Below, one piece after another: positions 53,659 through 63,177 of a DNA stretch of 64,000 nt (positions within the stretch are counted from its first letter, which is position 1; the number at the start of each line of letters is the position of its first letter). The translations under genes were made by a program, and so were the position numbers. The notes beneath the pieces are model-generated. The model ran no database searches. It saw only the letters and a list, made by a program, of their open reading frames with translations, and was not told the origin of the DNA. This DNA comes from CBDCVO01 sp965223085 (lineage in GTDB: Bacteria > Pseudomonadota > Gammaproteobacteria > Ga0077536): the NCBI GenBank assembly GCA_965223085.1, contig OZ244981.1, positions 124,001 through 188,000 of the forward strand. The letters are read 5' to 3'.

Positions 53659-54132
53659 ATGAAGACATCCGCAAATGCGCGCATGGCGTGCGAAGTGCGG
53701 CGCCGTAAGCCGCGAACTAGAGGTGGTTTCACGCTCATTGAGCTGTTAGTGGTAATGGTCATTATCGGGATTATGGCTTCGATCGGCTACCCCAGTTATC
53801 TAAATTATGTGGAGCGTGCGAGACGTACCGAAGCGAAAGGCTTTTTGTCGGAGATCCAAGCGCGTATGGAACGTTACTATTTCGATAACGAGTCCTACAC
53901 CACGGATATGAGACAACTCGGTTTCGCCACGACCGCTCCAGAATCGGAAAAAGGCAACTACGTGGCCACGTCGTTGAACAGCGGGCTGCCAACGGGAAAT
54001 ATTGCCACCAGTTACCTCATCCGCGTCACGCCGACCGGGCCACACGTCGATCCGGACTGCGGGTATTTGCAAATTGACTCGCGCAATCAACAGAGTAGCG
54101 CCACAGGGCAGCAAAAATGCTGGAAGAAATAA
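53659..54132 (+). CDS. pilE: Type IV minor pilin PilE
   Basis: 157 residues. Long basic leader followed by RGG|FTLIELLVVMVIIGIMASIGYPSYLNYV, with Glu +5, then RRTEAKGFLSEIQARMERYYFDNESYT, the usual PilE/pilin domain. Two C-terminal cysteines (PDCGYLQI, QKCWKK) form the D-loop. Follows pilY1 by 24 bp; no separate pilY2 gene is seen between them. Confidence 0.9.
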   Translation: MKTSANARMACEVRRRKPRTRGGFTLIELLVVMVIIGIMASIGYPSYLNYVERARRTEAKGFLSEIQARMERYYFDNESYTTDMRQLGFATTAPESEKGNYVATSLNSGLPTGNIATSYLIRVTPTGPHVDPDCGYLQIDSRNQQSSATGQQKCWKK

Positions 54133-54557
54133 GCCTCAGAGTAGGTTGCTTAATGATGGCGCTGCTAGCGCTGGGTTCGGCGAACGCCGAGATCTATACC
54201 TGGACTGACGCGAATGGTGGCACCGTGTTTTCGGAGCGGCCACCAAGTGACGCAACGGATGTGCAAAAAGTCGAACTGAAATATCGAAGCGTCACCGACG
54301 CTGAAAATGACCGACGACCAAACGAACCCACCCCTGAAACCGCAGCACCGCGAGCACCTCAGCAGATAGAAACGGCCGCTATTAAGGCCCAAAAAAAGGC
54401 CGCCTGTAGTCAAGCACACAAAGTACTAAACCAATTGCAGAGATCAAGCCGCCTGCACTACGTCAACGAAAATAAGCAGCGCGCGTATCTCACCGAGCAA
54501 CAACGCCAAGAGCGTATGCAAGAAGCGCGGGAAAAGATCTCAGCATACTGCGGCTAG
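54117..54557 (+). CDS. DUF4124-type periplasmic protein
   Basis: 146 residues overlapping pilE by 16 bp; an ATG at 54153 is an alternative start nearer the signal core MMALLALGSANA. EIYTWTDANGGTVFSERPP is the DUF4124 signature. The rest is charged and helical with a coiled-coil-like tail (YLTEQQRQERMQEAREKI) and two cysteines. Proteins of this type often accompany pilus genes, but their function is not known. Confidence 0.75.
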   Translation: MLEEISLRVGCLMMALLALGSANAEIYTWTDANGGTVFSERPPSDATDVQKVELKYRSVTDAENDRRPNEPTPETAAPRAPQQIETAAIKAQKKAACSQAHKVLNQLQRSSRLHYVNENKQRAYLTEQQRQERMQEAREKISAYCG

Positions 54558-54613
54558 GAGCCGGTTGAAAAACGTCACAGACGACCTCCCCAGCAGTTTT
54601 TCAACCCGCTCCT
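54556..54613. terminator. Bidirectional terminator between the pil operon and ispH
   Basis: Arms 54556-54573 and 54596-54613 pair over 18 bp with one mismatch (AGGAGCCGGTTGAAAAAC against its complement). The A-run and T-run sit inside the stem, so it can act in both directions. The arms overlap the stop codons of both convergent genes. Confidence 0.75.
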
Positions 54614-55583
54614 AATGGGCGGTACTCACATCGGCGTCACCGTCGATGCCAGCTAGTTCTCGTGGCAAACTAAAAACCACTTGCTCTTTTATGCCCGGCA
54701 CTTCGTTCACGGTGTGACCGCCCCACTCGCGCAACCGTGCGACAACCCGCTCAACCAACACCTCTGGTGCAGAAGCTCCCGCGGTGACGCCCACAGAGGT
54801 TTTCCCGCGCAGCCAGGCGCGTTGAATCTCCTCGGCGTTATCGATTAGGTAGGCGGCGATGCCTTGCTTTTCCGCGATCTCCTTTAGGCGGGTAGAATTC
54901 GAACTCGTCTGTGATCCTACGACTAAAATCAAATCACAGTCGCGCAACAGCTGCTTGACGGCGTCCTGGCGGTTCTGCGTTGCGTAGCATATATCTTCTT
55001 TTTTCGGCCCCACAATTTTCGGAAACCGCGCACGTAGCGCACTAATCACCACCGCCGTGTCATCCATCGACAAGGTCGTCTGGGTCACAAAGGCAAGAAA
55101 ATCGGGGTCTTTAACCCGCAAATCCCGAACATCGTTGACCGATTCAACGAGGTACATGCCACCACGCCCACCACTCGTCGAATACTGCCCTAGCGTACCT
55201 TCAACTTCCGGGTGTCCCGCATGACCGATTAAGATGCATTCGCGACCTTCCTGTTGATAGCGTCCGACTTCCATGTGCACTTTCGTAACTAAGGGGCAAA
55301 TCGCGTCAAAGACACGCAATTGCCGCCTCGCCGCCTCCTCGCGCACGGCTTTCGCTACGCCATGAGCGCTGAAGACCACCGTTGCGTCATCTGGCACTTC
55401 ATCGAGTTCGTCGACGAATACCGCCCCCTTATCACGCAGTCCATCGACAACATATTTATTGTGCACTACTTCGTGCCGCACATAGACTGGCGCGCCAAAA
55501 ATCTCTAGCGCGCGCTCGACGATCCCGATCGCTCGATCAACGCCCGCGCAAAAGCCGCGTGGATTAGCTAAATGGATTTCCAT
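54612..55583 (-). CDS. ispH: 4-hydroxy-3-methylbut-2-enyl diphosphate reductase
   Basis: 323 residues. The three iron-sulfur cysteines are in NPRGFCAGVDRAI, FDAICPLVTKVH and DICYATQNRQDAV. The catalytic Glu lies in FVTQTTLSMDDT-adjacent sequence as usual. Last step of the MEP isoprenoid pathway, giving IPP and DMAPP. Terminal gene of the murJ-ribF-lspA-ispH run. Confidence 0.96.
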   Translation of the reverse strand: MEIHLANPRGFCAGVDRAIGIVERALEIFGAPVYVRHEVVHNKYVVDGLRDKGAVFVDELDEVPDDATVVFSAHGVAKAVREEAARRQLRVFDAICPLVTKVHMEVGRYQQEGRECILIGHAGHPEVEGTLGQYSTSGGRGGMYLVESVNDVRDLRVKDPDFLAFVTQTTLSMDDTAVVISALRARFPKIVGPKKEDICYATQNRQDAVKQLLRDCDLILVVGSQTSSNSTRLKEIAEKQGIAAYLIDNAEEIQRAWLRGKTSVGVTAGASAPEVLVERVVARLREWGGHTVNEVPGIKEQVVFSLPRELAGIDGDADVSTAH

Positions 55584-55629
55584 AATTTCAACTGCTGCAT
55601 AAGATAACCACCAATTATACCCTCGATCT

Positions 55630-56121
55630 TCATTCCAACTCGGCGCTAGCCTCCGCCTCGGCTCGGGGACGATGCAAGAGCAACATTACTGCGCCACAGG
55701 TGATCGCGGAATCGGCGAGGTTGAAGGCTGGGAAGTGCCAATTGCCATAATAGACTTGAATGAAATCAATTACATGCCCCCACAATAGGCGGTCGATAAC
55801 GTTGCCTATCGCGCCTCCTAGGATCAAACTCAGCGCCGCAGGCAACCAGCGTTGGCGATCTTTTATCCGTACAATCAACGCCACAATAACGCTACTGATA
55901 ACGAAGGCAAGCGCGACAAACAACCATCGTTGCCAACCATTCGCGTCGTGCAAAAAACTAAAAGCGGCTCCGCGATTAAACAGCAAAGTCAAGTTAAAGC
56001 CAGGAAAAACCAGCATCGGAATCCCGTAGTCTAGAGACGTTTGTGCCAGATATTTCGTTACTTGATCGGCTACCGCAACGAACGCTGCTAAACCGAGCCA
56101 CGGCCATGAACTGGATTTCAA
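55630..56121 (-). CDS. lspA: Lipoprotein signal peptidase
   Basis: 163 residues from a TTG. Four membrane helices. Catalytic aspartates in IGNVIDRLLWGHVIDF and FNLADSAITCG. Cleaves prolipoprotein signal peptides in the inner membrane. It begins only 10 bp after ribF; ileS, which usually separates them, is absent. Confidence 0.95.
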   Translation of the reverse strand: MKSSSWPWLGLAAFVAVADQVTKYLAQTSLDYGIPMLVFPGFNLTLLFNRGAAFSFLHDANGWQRWLFVALAFVISSVIVALIVRIKDRQRWLPAALSLILGGAIGNVIDRLLWGHVIDFIQVYYGNWHFPAFNLADSAITCGAVMLLLHRPRAEAEASAELE

Positions 56122-56131
56122 GGCCTGTTAC

Positions 56132-57076
56132 TCACGTAGTACGGCGTATTTTTCGCGCCGCATGCGCGAGCCGTGCATGCTCGCAGTCGAGCGCGATCTG
56201 CTCGCGCAGAGCCTCAAATGATTCAAACGCTACATCGCTACGCAATTTCGCAATAAAATCCACCTCGATGTAGCGACCATAGCAGTCTTCGTCGTAATCA
56301 AAAATATGGGTTTCGAGAACGAATTTCGGGTCGGCGATGATCGGTCGTGATCCAACATAGCCGACACCATCGAGGGCGTACTCGCCAAGCCCCCTAACCG
56401 TGACGACAAAAATACCTTCGAGCGCCGTATGTGCCCGATGTAAATCTACATTCGCCGTGGGGAACCCGATCGTTCGCCCATTATGTTTACCGTGCACGAC
56501 CCGTCCGGCGATGAAGTAGCGCCGCCCTAACATTTGGGTGGCATCATCAAGATCTCCACTGGCTAATAACGCGCGCACCGCCGTGCTGCTCACACGTTCA
56601 CCACTACTCAACAAAGCACTCGTACGGTCGACTTCGAAGCCGTAGCGCACGGCGAGGTTCTGCAAAATGGAGAAATCCGCGTTGCGCTGCTTACCAAACT
56701 TAAAGTCATCCCCGACGACTAAGTACCGCACACCGAGTCCACGCACGAGGATCCGATCGACAAACGCTTCGCCCGACTCTGCGGCGAGTTCCGCATCGAA
56801 ACGCATCACAACCAGGCGGTCGATCGCGCAACGTTTGAGCAATAGCGCTTTTTCACGCAGCCGACTAAGCCGTGCCGGCGCACGCTCCGGTCGGAAAAAT
56901 TCACTTGGTTGCGGTTCAAATACAATAACGGTTGCGGGCACTCCCGCACGACGCGCGCAGGCGTTGAGGTGATCGAGCACCATCTGATGACCCAGATGCA
57001 CGCCGTCGAAATTGCCGATAGTCGCGACACAACCACGATGGTGGGGTCGTAAGTTATGGGCACCGCGAATGAGCTC
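56132..57076 (-). CDS. ribF: Bifunctional riboflavin kinase/FAD synthetase
   Basis: 314 residues from the ATG at 57076, which gives the usual MELIRGAHNL start. N-terminal adenylyltransferase domain with GNFDGVHLGHQ; C-terminal flavokinase domain with GRTIGFPTANVDL and YVGSRPI. Makes FMN and FAD from riboflavin. Confidence 0.94.
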   Translation of the reverse strand, partial: ELIRGAHNLRPHHRGCVATIGNFDGVHLGHQMVLDHLNACARRAGVPATVIVFEPQPSEFFRPERAPARLSRLREKALLLKRCAIDRLVVMRFDAELAAESGEAFVDRILVRGLGVRYLVVGDDFKFGKQRNADFSILQNLAVRYGFEVDRTSALLSSGERVSSTAVRALLASGDLDDATQMLGRRYFIAGRVVHGKHNGRTIGFPTANVDLHRAHTALEGIFVVTVRGLGEYALDGVGYVGSRPIIADPKFVLETHIFDYDEDCYGRYIEVDFIAKLRSDVAFESFEALREQIALDCEHARLAHAARKIRRTT

Positions 57077-57143
57077 CATATCCGCGCTAAAGCCTATTCG
57101 CAACCGCGACTGAATACTGTGCACTTACTGCGCATGGTGTCGA

Positions 57144-58709
57144 TTATACCGCCCGCTCTCGCGGTTGTAATAAGTGCTGTAGACGCAACCCTAATGCGAT
57201 TAGTACCAAGCCATAAGCCGCAGCGCCGAGTGCTATAAGCAATCCCAAATGCATAGCACGTTCCAGGGCAGAACGCGCCCCCCAAACGGCTGCACCCGCC
57301 GACATCGCATAAAGGAGAATACCCATCACCGTAGTCGCGCACGACACTTGAAACAAGAAGCGTCGCCAGCCGGCGCGCGGCGTATAAACGCGTTCTCGGC
57401 GCAGAATAAAAAGCAATAATCCACCATTAACGAGCGCCGCGATGGCGGTCGCAAGCGCGAGACCCGCATGCGCTAGGGGGCCAATCAGTAACAAATTTAA
57501 AATGACGTTCACGAGCAACGCAACTACAGCGACTTTCACCGGTGTCTTGGTGTCTTGGCGGGAAAAATAACCAGGGGCTAGAATCTTAACAAGGACAAAT
57601 CCGGACAGGCCAACCGCATACGCAATTAAACTACGCGCGCTCATCAAAACGTCAAATTGTTCAAAAGCACGATACTGGAACAGCGTGCTGAGCATAGGCA
57701 CTGCCAACACCGCCAAACCCACCGCGGCAGGAAACGTCACCACACATAGCCAACGCAAGGCCCAATCGATCGTCGCAGAAAATGCGACGTCATCGCGCCG
57801 TGCGTAATGCTCTGACAAAGCGGGCAATAGCACTGTACCGAGCGCCACGCCAAAAATGCCGACGGGAAACTCCATCAGACGATCAGAATAATACAACCAA
57901 GAAATGCTGCCGCTCTGCAAATACGACGCCATTAACGTGTCGACCAACAAGTTTAGTTGCGCGACCGAGACGCCAAACAAGGCCGGCGCCATTAAACGCA
58001 TAATTCGACGCGCACCCGGATGTCGCGGAGCGAATCGTAAGCGCGGGAGAAAGCCGATCCGTGCCGTGGCCACGAGTTGCACCCCAAATTGGAGGACGCC
58101 ACCCAATAAGACACCCCACGCAAGTGCATAGACCGGCTCGTCAAAATAGGGCACGCAGCACAAGGCTGCAAAAATCAACGCGATATTTAACAACGTCGGC
58201 GTAAACGCCGGCAACGCGAAATATCCATAGGTATTCAGCACCCCACCTAACAAGGCGGTCAACGAAATAAACAGTAGATAAGGAAACGTCATACGCAGCA
58301 AGCTTGCCGCGAGTTCGTATTTGCCGCTCGCCTCGACAAAACCGGGTGCGAATATCGCGATAACGAACGGCGCCGCGACGATACCAGCGGCCACAATAAA
58401 CAACAACGCACCTCCGAGCCAAGTGGCCGTGACGTCGACGAGTTGTCTGACTTCCACCTGCTTATCGGTCGATTTATGCGCCGTGAGTACGGGAACAAAT
58501 GCTTGCGAGAAAGCGCCCTCGGCGAACAATCGACGGAAAAAGTTGGGGATGCGAAAAGCGACAAAAAAAGCATCTGTGGCGTCGGACGCGCCAAAAATCG
58601 CGGCCACCGTAACGTCACGAATAAAACCCAGAACGCGCGACAGCAACGTCATCTGCCCCACGGTGGCAGTGCGTTTTAGCAGTCGATCGCCGCTCGAATT
58701 CTCATTCAT
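57144..58709 (-). CDS. murJ: Lipid II flippase MurJ
   Basis: 521 residues with about fourteen membrane helices. N-terminal TVGQMTLLSRVLGFIRDVTVAAIFGAS and FRIPNFFRRLFAEGAFSQAFVP are MurJ signatures. Flips lipid II across the inner membrane for peptidoglycan synthesis. Divergent from rpsT. Confidence 0.95.
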   Translation of the reverse strand: MNENSSGDRLLKRTATVGQMTLLSRVLGFIRDVTVAAIFGASDATDAFFVAFRIPNFFRRLFAEGAFSQAFVPVLTAHKSTDKQVEVRQLVDVTATWLGGALLFIVAAGIVAAPFVIAIFAPGFVEASGKYELAASLLRMTFPYLLFISLTALLGGVLNTYGYFALPAFTPTLLNIALIFAALCCVPYFDEPVYALAWGVLLGGVLQFGVQLVATARIGFLPRLRFAPRHPGARRIMRLMAPALFGVSVAQLNLLVDTLMASYLQSGSISWLYYSDRLMEFPVGIFGVALGTVLLPALSEHYARRDDVAFSATIDWALRWLCVVTFPAAVGLAVLAVPMLSTLFQYRAFEQFDVLMSARSLIAYAVGLSGFVLVKILAPGYFSRQDTKTPVKVAVVALLVNVILNLLLIGPLAHAGLALATAIAALVNGGLLLFILRRERVYTPRAGWRRFLFQVSCATTVMGILLYAMSAGAAVWGARSALERAMHLGLLIALGAAAYGLVLIALGLRLQHLLQPRERAV

Positions 58710-58752
58710 CCGCGCATTTGACGCCTTCAGGCGCGACGGTTTTTCAGTGGGA

Positions 58753-58781
58753 TTGACAAGGTCGTATCAGCACCGCATATT
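58753..58781 (+). promoter_or_regulatory. Promoter of rpsT
   Basis: Consensus -35 TTGACA at 58753-58758, 17 bp spacer, and -10 CATATT at 58776-58781 (four of six). The leader to the TTG start is about 30 nt. Confidence 0.6.
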
Positions 58782-58816
58782 TACTTGTTTGCCGTCAGAT
58801 TTTTAAGGAATCGATA

Positions 58817-59080
58817 TTGGCCAACACAACCCAAGCTCGCAAACGCGCCCGCCAGGGCCAGAAACGCCGCTTCCATAACGCCAGTCGTCGCTCGCTATTG
58901 CGCACCCGTATCAAGCAAGTTGTACGCGCGATCGAGTCAGGCGATCAGGAGACGGCACGTGCCGCATATCAACTCGCCGTTCCCGTCATCGACAAAATGG
59001 CGGGTTCGAATTTGATTCACAAAAATAAAGCTGCGCGTCATAAGTCGCGCTTGCACGAACGCATCAAAAATATGTCATAG
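58817..59080 (+). CDS. rpsT: 30S ribosomal protein S20
   Basis: 87 residues, starting at TTG after AAGGAA. The sequence ANTTQARKRARQGQKRR and SLLRTRIKQVVRAIESG is typical of S20. E. coli rpsT also uses UUG, which is tied to its translational autocontrol. Monocistronic, divergent from murJ and convergent with proB. Confidence 0.96.
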   Translation: MANTTQARKRARQGQKRRFHNASRRSLLRTRIKQVVRAIESGDQETARAAYQLAVPVIDKMAGSNLIHKNKAARHKSRLHERIKNMS

Positions 59081-59103
59081 CGCGATCTCATTGCCATCGG
59101 CAC

Positions 59104-60243
59104 TCACACCAAAGCCAAGTTGTCGCGATGAACCAACTCGGGCTCACGCGCGTAACCTAAGCGCGATTCTATTTGCCGCGTCGTTGCGCCGACGATAGCA
59201 CTGGCTTCAGCGGCCGCATAATTCGTCAAACCGCGCGCAACTTCCTGGCCGGCGGCGTTAACTAGCGCGACTAACTCACCTCGCTCGAAGTGACCGTCAA
59301 CCGCTGTTACTCCGACGGGCAATAAGCTCTTACCTTGATCGCAAATTGCCCGGCACGCTCCCGCATCTAACACCAAGCGACCTCGACAGCGAAGAAAACC
59401 GGCCAACCAACGCTTTCGCGCTGCCTGCTTTTCTCGCGGTGCCGCCACTAAGGTCCCGACCTCCCTGCCTGCCGCAATCGCTAACAAAACGTCCGGTTCG
59501 TGACCCGATGCGATAATTGTCGAAGTTGCCGAGCGCGCTGCTAATCGTGCCGCGACAATCTTCGTGCGCATGCCGCCCCGCCCCCAGCTACCACCCGGTC
59601 CTGCGAGTTCATCCAAGCGGTGATCGTTCGGCGTTATATGAGTGATGAGCTCGGCACTGGGATTGTGGCGCGGGTCAGCGCTCATCAATCCGGCCTGATC
59701 AGTCAAAATGACCATTAAGTCGGCGTCCATGAGATTGGCGACAAGCCCCGCTAAGGTATCGTTATCGCCAAGTTTTATCTCGTCGGTTGCAACCGTGTCG
59801 TTTTCATTAACGACCGGTATTACCTGCAGTTGCAATAAAGTCAACAAGGTGCTGCGTGCGTTCAAATAACGTTCGCGATTACTCAAGTCCTCGTGGGTCA
59901 GCAAAACCTGCGCAGCCCGCCTAGAAAATTTTTCGAAAGCGAGGTCCCAGGCGCCGACCAATCCCATTTGACCAACCGCGGCCGCGGCTTGCAGTTGATT
60001 CAAGGCATGCGGACGCTCTCGCCAATCGAGTCGCGCTGCACCCTCGGCGACGGAACCCGAGGCCACCAATACGATATCTTTGCCGCCACCACTGAGCTCG
60101 ACGACCTGCCGTGCCCATTGGTCAATGGCGCGACGATTTAACCCCAATCCTTCGTTGGTTGCGAGCGCGCTACCGATCTTGACGACCCAGCGATGACCGG
60201 TAGCTAGCGACGCCCGTAGCGCAGCTTCATGGCTATCGCTCAT
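59104..60243 (-). CDS. proB: Glutamate 5-kinase
   Basis: 379 residues from the ATG at 60243, which overlaps the obgE stop (ATGA) and gives the normal start HRWVVKIGSALATNEG. Amino acid kinase domain with VVNENDTVATDEIKLGDNDTL, ILTDQAGLMSADPR and RGGMRTKIVAARLA. C-terminal PUA domain from about residue 285 (RLVLDAGACRAIC, SLLPVGVTAVDGHFERG). First step of proline synthesis. Confidence 0.95.
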   Translation of the reverse strand: MSDSHEAALRASLATGHRWVVKIGSALATNEGLGLNRRAIDQWARQVVELSGGGKDIVLVASGSVAEGAARLDWRERPHALNQLQAAAAVGQMGLVGAWDLAFEKFSRRAAQVLLTHEDLSNRERYLNARSTLLTLLQLQVIPVVNENDTVATDEIKLGDNDTLAGLVANLMDADLMVILTDQAGLMSADPRHNPSAELITHITPNDHRLDELAGPGGSWGRGGMRTKIVAARLAARSATSTIIASGHEPDVLLAIAAGREVGTLVAAPREKQAARKRWLAGFLRCRGRLVLDAGACRAICDQGKSLLPVGVTAVDGHFERGELVALVNAAGQEVARGLTNYAAAEASAIVGATTRQIESRLGYAREPELVHRDNLALV

Positions 60244-61274
60244 ACTAGCGCCTCGCCTAGGTCCTGCTTGAGGGCGTGCAAGCGCCGGCTCAGCGCCTGC
60301 ACAAGCACGGCACAACCCTCGCCGCTCACCGCCGAGACGGCAAAAACCGGGCCTTGCCACGAAAACGTGGCGGCTAAAGCACGCCAATTCTCCCCGGCAC
60401 AACCACCGAGGAGATCGCATTTGCTAAACACTAACCACCGTTCTTTGCCTAGCAGCGCGGGGTCGTAGGTGTGTAGTTCGCGCTCGATAGTTGCGAAGTC
60501 TTTCCCCAGATCACCCGCATTCTTCTGCGGCGACACTTCCAATAAGTGTAGCAATAGCGACGTGCGCTCAATGTGGCGCAAGAACTGCAGACCTAGGCCG
60601 GCACCGGTGGCAGCGCCCGCAATGATGCCGGGAATGTCCGCTAGCACGAAGCTCTCTTCCGCGGCTACCGACACGACCCCAAGGACCGGCCGTAAGGTCG
60701 TAAATGGGTAGTCCGCAACTTTTGAACGCGCCGCTGATACATGGCGAATAAACGTCGACTTGCCCGCGTTCGGCAAACCGAGCAAACCGACGTCAGCCAA
60801 CAGCTTGAGCTCCAACGACAAGGTTCGTGATTCGCCCGGCGTGCCACGCGTGGTTTTGCGTGGCGCACGATTCGTGCTGCTTTTGAAATGCGCGTTGCCG
60901 AGGCCGCGGCGCCCACCGCGCGCGACCAACAAACGCTCATCGGTATCGAGCAACTCACCGATCCACTCGCCGGTATCATGGTCGTGTACGACCGTACCGG
61001 GCGGCACCTTGATGAGCAGGTCTTCAGCGGACTTACCAATCCGATCGCGACCCATTCCCGGCTGGCCAGAGCGCGCCCGGAAATGTCGTTTATAGCGAAA
61101 ATCAATTAGCGTGTTGAGGCGACGATCAGCGACGAGATAAACCGTACCACCATCGCCACCATCGCCCCCGTTCGGCCCCCCAAACTCGACATACTTCTCG
61201 CGCCGAAAACTCAAACAACCATCCCCGCCTTTGCCGGCGGCGACGTCGATCAGCGCTTCGTCGACAAATTTCAT
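60240..61274 (-). CDS. obgE: Obg-family GTPase ObgE/CgtA
   Basis: 344 residues from the ATG at 61274 (MKFVDEALIDVAAGKGGDGC is the universal start). Glycine-rich Obg fold, then the GTPase domain with GLPNAGKSTFI (G1), DIPGIIAGA (G3) and VFSKCDLLG (G4, with Ser in place of the usual Asn of NKxD). Acts in 50S ribosome maturation and stress control. Coupled to proB. Confidence 0.95.
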   Translation of the reverse strand: MKFVDEALIDVAAGKGGDGCLSFRREKYVEFGGPNGGDGGDGGTVYLVADRRLNTLIDFRYKRHFRARSGQPGMGRDRIGKSAEDLLIKVPPGTVVHDHDTGEWIGELLDTDERLLVARGGRRGLGNAHFKSSTNRAPRKTTRGTPGESRTLSLELKLLADVGLLGLPNAGKSTFIRHVSAARSKVADYPFTTLRPVLGVVSVAAEESFVLADIPGIIAGAATGAGLGLQFLRHIERTSLLLHLLEVSPQKNAGDLGKDFATIERELHTYDPALLGKERWLVFSKCDLLGGCAGENWRALAATFSWQGPVFAVSAVSGEGCAVLVQALSRRLHALKQDLGEALV

Positions 61275-61312
61275 CGCCCTTCCAACGACCGCCAAATAAT
61301 GACTACTGAATC

Positions 61313-61336
61313 AAAAAACCCCGTCGGGGACGGGGT
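61313..61336 (-). terminator. Rho-independent terminator of rplU-rpmA
   Basis: On the minus strand ACCCCGTC-CCC-GACGGGGT is a perfect 8 bp stem, followed directly by TTTTTT. It begins 30 bp after the rpmA stop, so the ribosomal transcript ends before obgE. Confidence 0.88.
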
Positions 61337-61365
61337 CTCGCTCAATTACCACGCGGGAAAACCCG

Positions 61366-61623
61366 TTACGAGGCGTCCACACTGATAAACTTACGCCCTT
61401 TCGGTCCCTTCGTCTCAAACGTGACGTGCCCCGCGGCGGTCGCAAATAGCGTATGGTCGTGACCACAGCCAACGTTTCGGCCCGGGTGAAAACGGGTACC
61501 CCGTTGGCGCAGGATGATCTCGCCGGGTTTGACGGCCTGGCCGCCGAATCGCTTCACACCGAGGCGTTTCGATTGCGAGTCGCGGCCGTTGCGGGTGCTG
61601 CCGCCTGCTTTTTTGTGTGCCAT
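61366..61623 (-). CDS. rpmA: 50S ribosomal protein L27
   Basis: 85 residues. MAHKKAGGSTRNGRDSQSKR is the standard L27 start, followed by LGVKRFGGQAVKPGEIILRQRG. Six base pairs after rplU. Confidence 0.97.
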   Translation of the reverse strand: MAHKKAGGSTRNGRDSQSKRLGVKRFGGQAVKPGEIILRQRGTRFHPGRNVGCGHDHTLFATAAGHVTFETKGPKGRKFISVDAS

Positions 61624-61629
61624 TGTCGC

Positions 61630-61950
61630 TCAACCTCTAGAAATTTTTGTGATTTCGACGTCGGTGAAATTCTGTCGGTGCCCCATTTGTTTGCGATATT
61701 GCTTTCGGCGCTTGAATTTAATGACGCGGATCTTTGGCCCGCGACCGTGCGCGAGCACTGTTGCCGTAACCTTGGCCCCCGCGACGAGCGGTCGACCGAT
61801 GCTCGTCGTCTCGCCATCACTGACGAGCAATACGTCCGGAAAATCGACCGATTGGCCGGCCTCCGCGTCCAATGTTTCTACGCGTAAACGGGTGCCTTCG
61901 GCAACGCGATATTGTTTTCCACCGGTTCTAATAATGGCGTGTGCCGACAC
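61630..61950 (-). CDS. rplU: 50S ribosomal protein L21
   Basis: 106 residues. AIIRTGGKQYRVAEGTRLRVETL and the basic C-terminal FKRRKQYRKQMGHRQNFT segment are typical of L21. First gene of the rplU-rpmA unit, divergent from ispB. Confidence 0.97.
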   Translation of the reverse strand: MSAHAIIRTGGKQYRVAEGTRLRVETLDAEAGQSVDFPDVLLVSDGETTSIGRPLVAGAKVTATVLAHGRGPKIRVIKFKRRKQYRKQMGHRQNFTDVEITKISRG

Positions 61951-61989
61951 GATGACTCTCCGCTAGGGGTGATTGAGCGCAGGGCGACC

Positions 61990-62036
61990 TCCGCTAAGCA
62001 GCGGACAATTATAGGAAATTACTCCCGACTCATCAA
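61990..62036 (-). promoter_or_regulatory. Promoter and leader hairpin of rplU-rpmA
   Basis: On the minus strand -35 TTGATG (62036-62031), 17 bp spacer, and a perfect -10 TATAAT (62013-62008). Just downstream, TCCGCT-GCTT-AGCGGA (62005-61990) forms a 6 bp hairpin at the predicted 5' end of the roughly 50 nt leader. It may be an L21-type leader structure. Confidence 0.7.
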
Positions 62037-62127
62037 ATCGGGACACGCACCTACGGATCTTGTGAGGCATGGCAATTTTGGTTTCGCGTTGGCACAATCG
62101 CACACCTACTCGCCACCACGACTCTCG

Positions 62128-63123
62128 ATGTCCACGCTAATTGATTCTTCGCCCAGCGAAATTTCTGCTATACGCAAGCTAATTGCGGCTGATCTAGCTG
62201 CGGTCGACCGCATACTCGAATCGCAACTGCAATCAGATGTGTTTCTAATTAACCAACTGAGCGACTACATCATCGGCGGCGGCGGCAAACGTTTGCGCCC
62301 GATCTTGGCGCTGTTATCCGCGCGGGCATCTAATTACGCGGGGTCTAAACACGTTAATGTCGCCGTTATCATAGAACTCGTGCATACCGCGACGTTGTTA
62401 CACGACGATGTCGTTGACGCATCCCATTTGCGCCGCGGCCGGGAAACCGCAAACTTAGTCTGGGGCAACGAGGCGAGCGTACTGGTAGGCGATTTTCTCT
62501 ATTCGCGGGCGTTTCAAATGATGGTCGATATTCGCAATCTGCGCGTACTGGAAGTTCTCGCCGACGCTACCAACACGATCGCAGAAGGCGAAGTCATGCA
62601 ACTCGTCAATTGCCACGATCCCGATATCAGCGAAACGCGCTATTTGCACACTATTCGTTTCAAAACGGCAAAGCTCTTTGAAGCCGCCGCGGAACTTGGC
62701 GCAGTGGTTGCGGAGGGTGGCTCGGAAGCCGAAGCCGCAATGGCCGCTTATGGGCGCCATTTGGGCACCGCGTTTCAGCTAGTCGACGACGCCCTAGACT
62801 ATACCGCCTCAGATCAATCACTCGGTAAAAACATCGGTGACGATCTCGCTGAAGGCAAACCGACGCTACCGCTGCTCTACGCCATGTGGCAGGGTGATCA
62901 GGATCAAGCGCGTTGTGTCCGGGAAGCGATAAAACGCGGCGGTCGTGAACGCATCGACGAAATACTTCGCGCGATCGAGTCTACCGGCGCCATTACCTAT
63001 ACTTTTGATATCGCCAACGCGGAATCAGAAAAAGCGCAACAAGCGCTCAGCGCAATTCCCGCTTCGCCGTACCGTGAAGCACTGCTATCCTTGGCACAAT
63101 TCGCAGTAAATCGCCACTCGTAA
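62128..63123 (+). CDS. ispB: Octaprenyl diphosphate synthase-type polyprenyl synthase
   Basis: 331 residues from the ATG at 62128; earlier in-frame starts would run into rplU and its promoter. First Asp-rich motif LLHDDVVDASHLRRG near residue 91, second QLVDDALDYTA near 218, and GGGGKRLRP at the IPP-binding site. Makes the ubiquinone side chain. Its place beside rplU is conserved in gammaproteobacteria. Confidence 0.94.
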   Translation: MSTLIDSSPSEISAIRKLIAADLAAVDRILESQLQSDVFLINQLSDYIIGGGGKRLRPILALLSARASNYAGSKHVNVAVIIELVHTATLLHDDVVDASHLRRGRETANLVWGNEASVLVGDFLYSRAFQMMVDIRNLRVLEVLADATNTIAEGEVMQLVNCHDPDISETRYLHTIRFKTAKLFEAAAELGAVVAEGGSEAEAAMAAYGRHLGTAFQLVDDALDYTASDQSLGKNIGDDLAEGKPTLPLLYAMWQGDQDQARCVREAIKRGGRERIDEILRAIESTGAITYTFDIANAESEKAQQALSAIPASPYREALLSLAQFAVNRHS

Positions 63124-63177
63124 CTCCTCGACATTTTGGGGATTGGGATCGCCCCTCAATTCAGCGCAATGTCCAGA

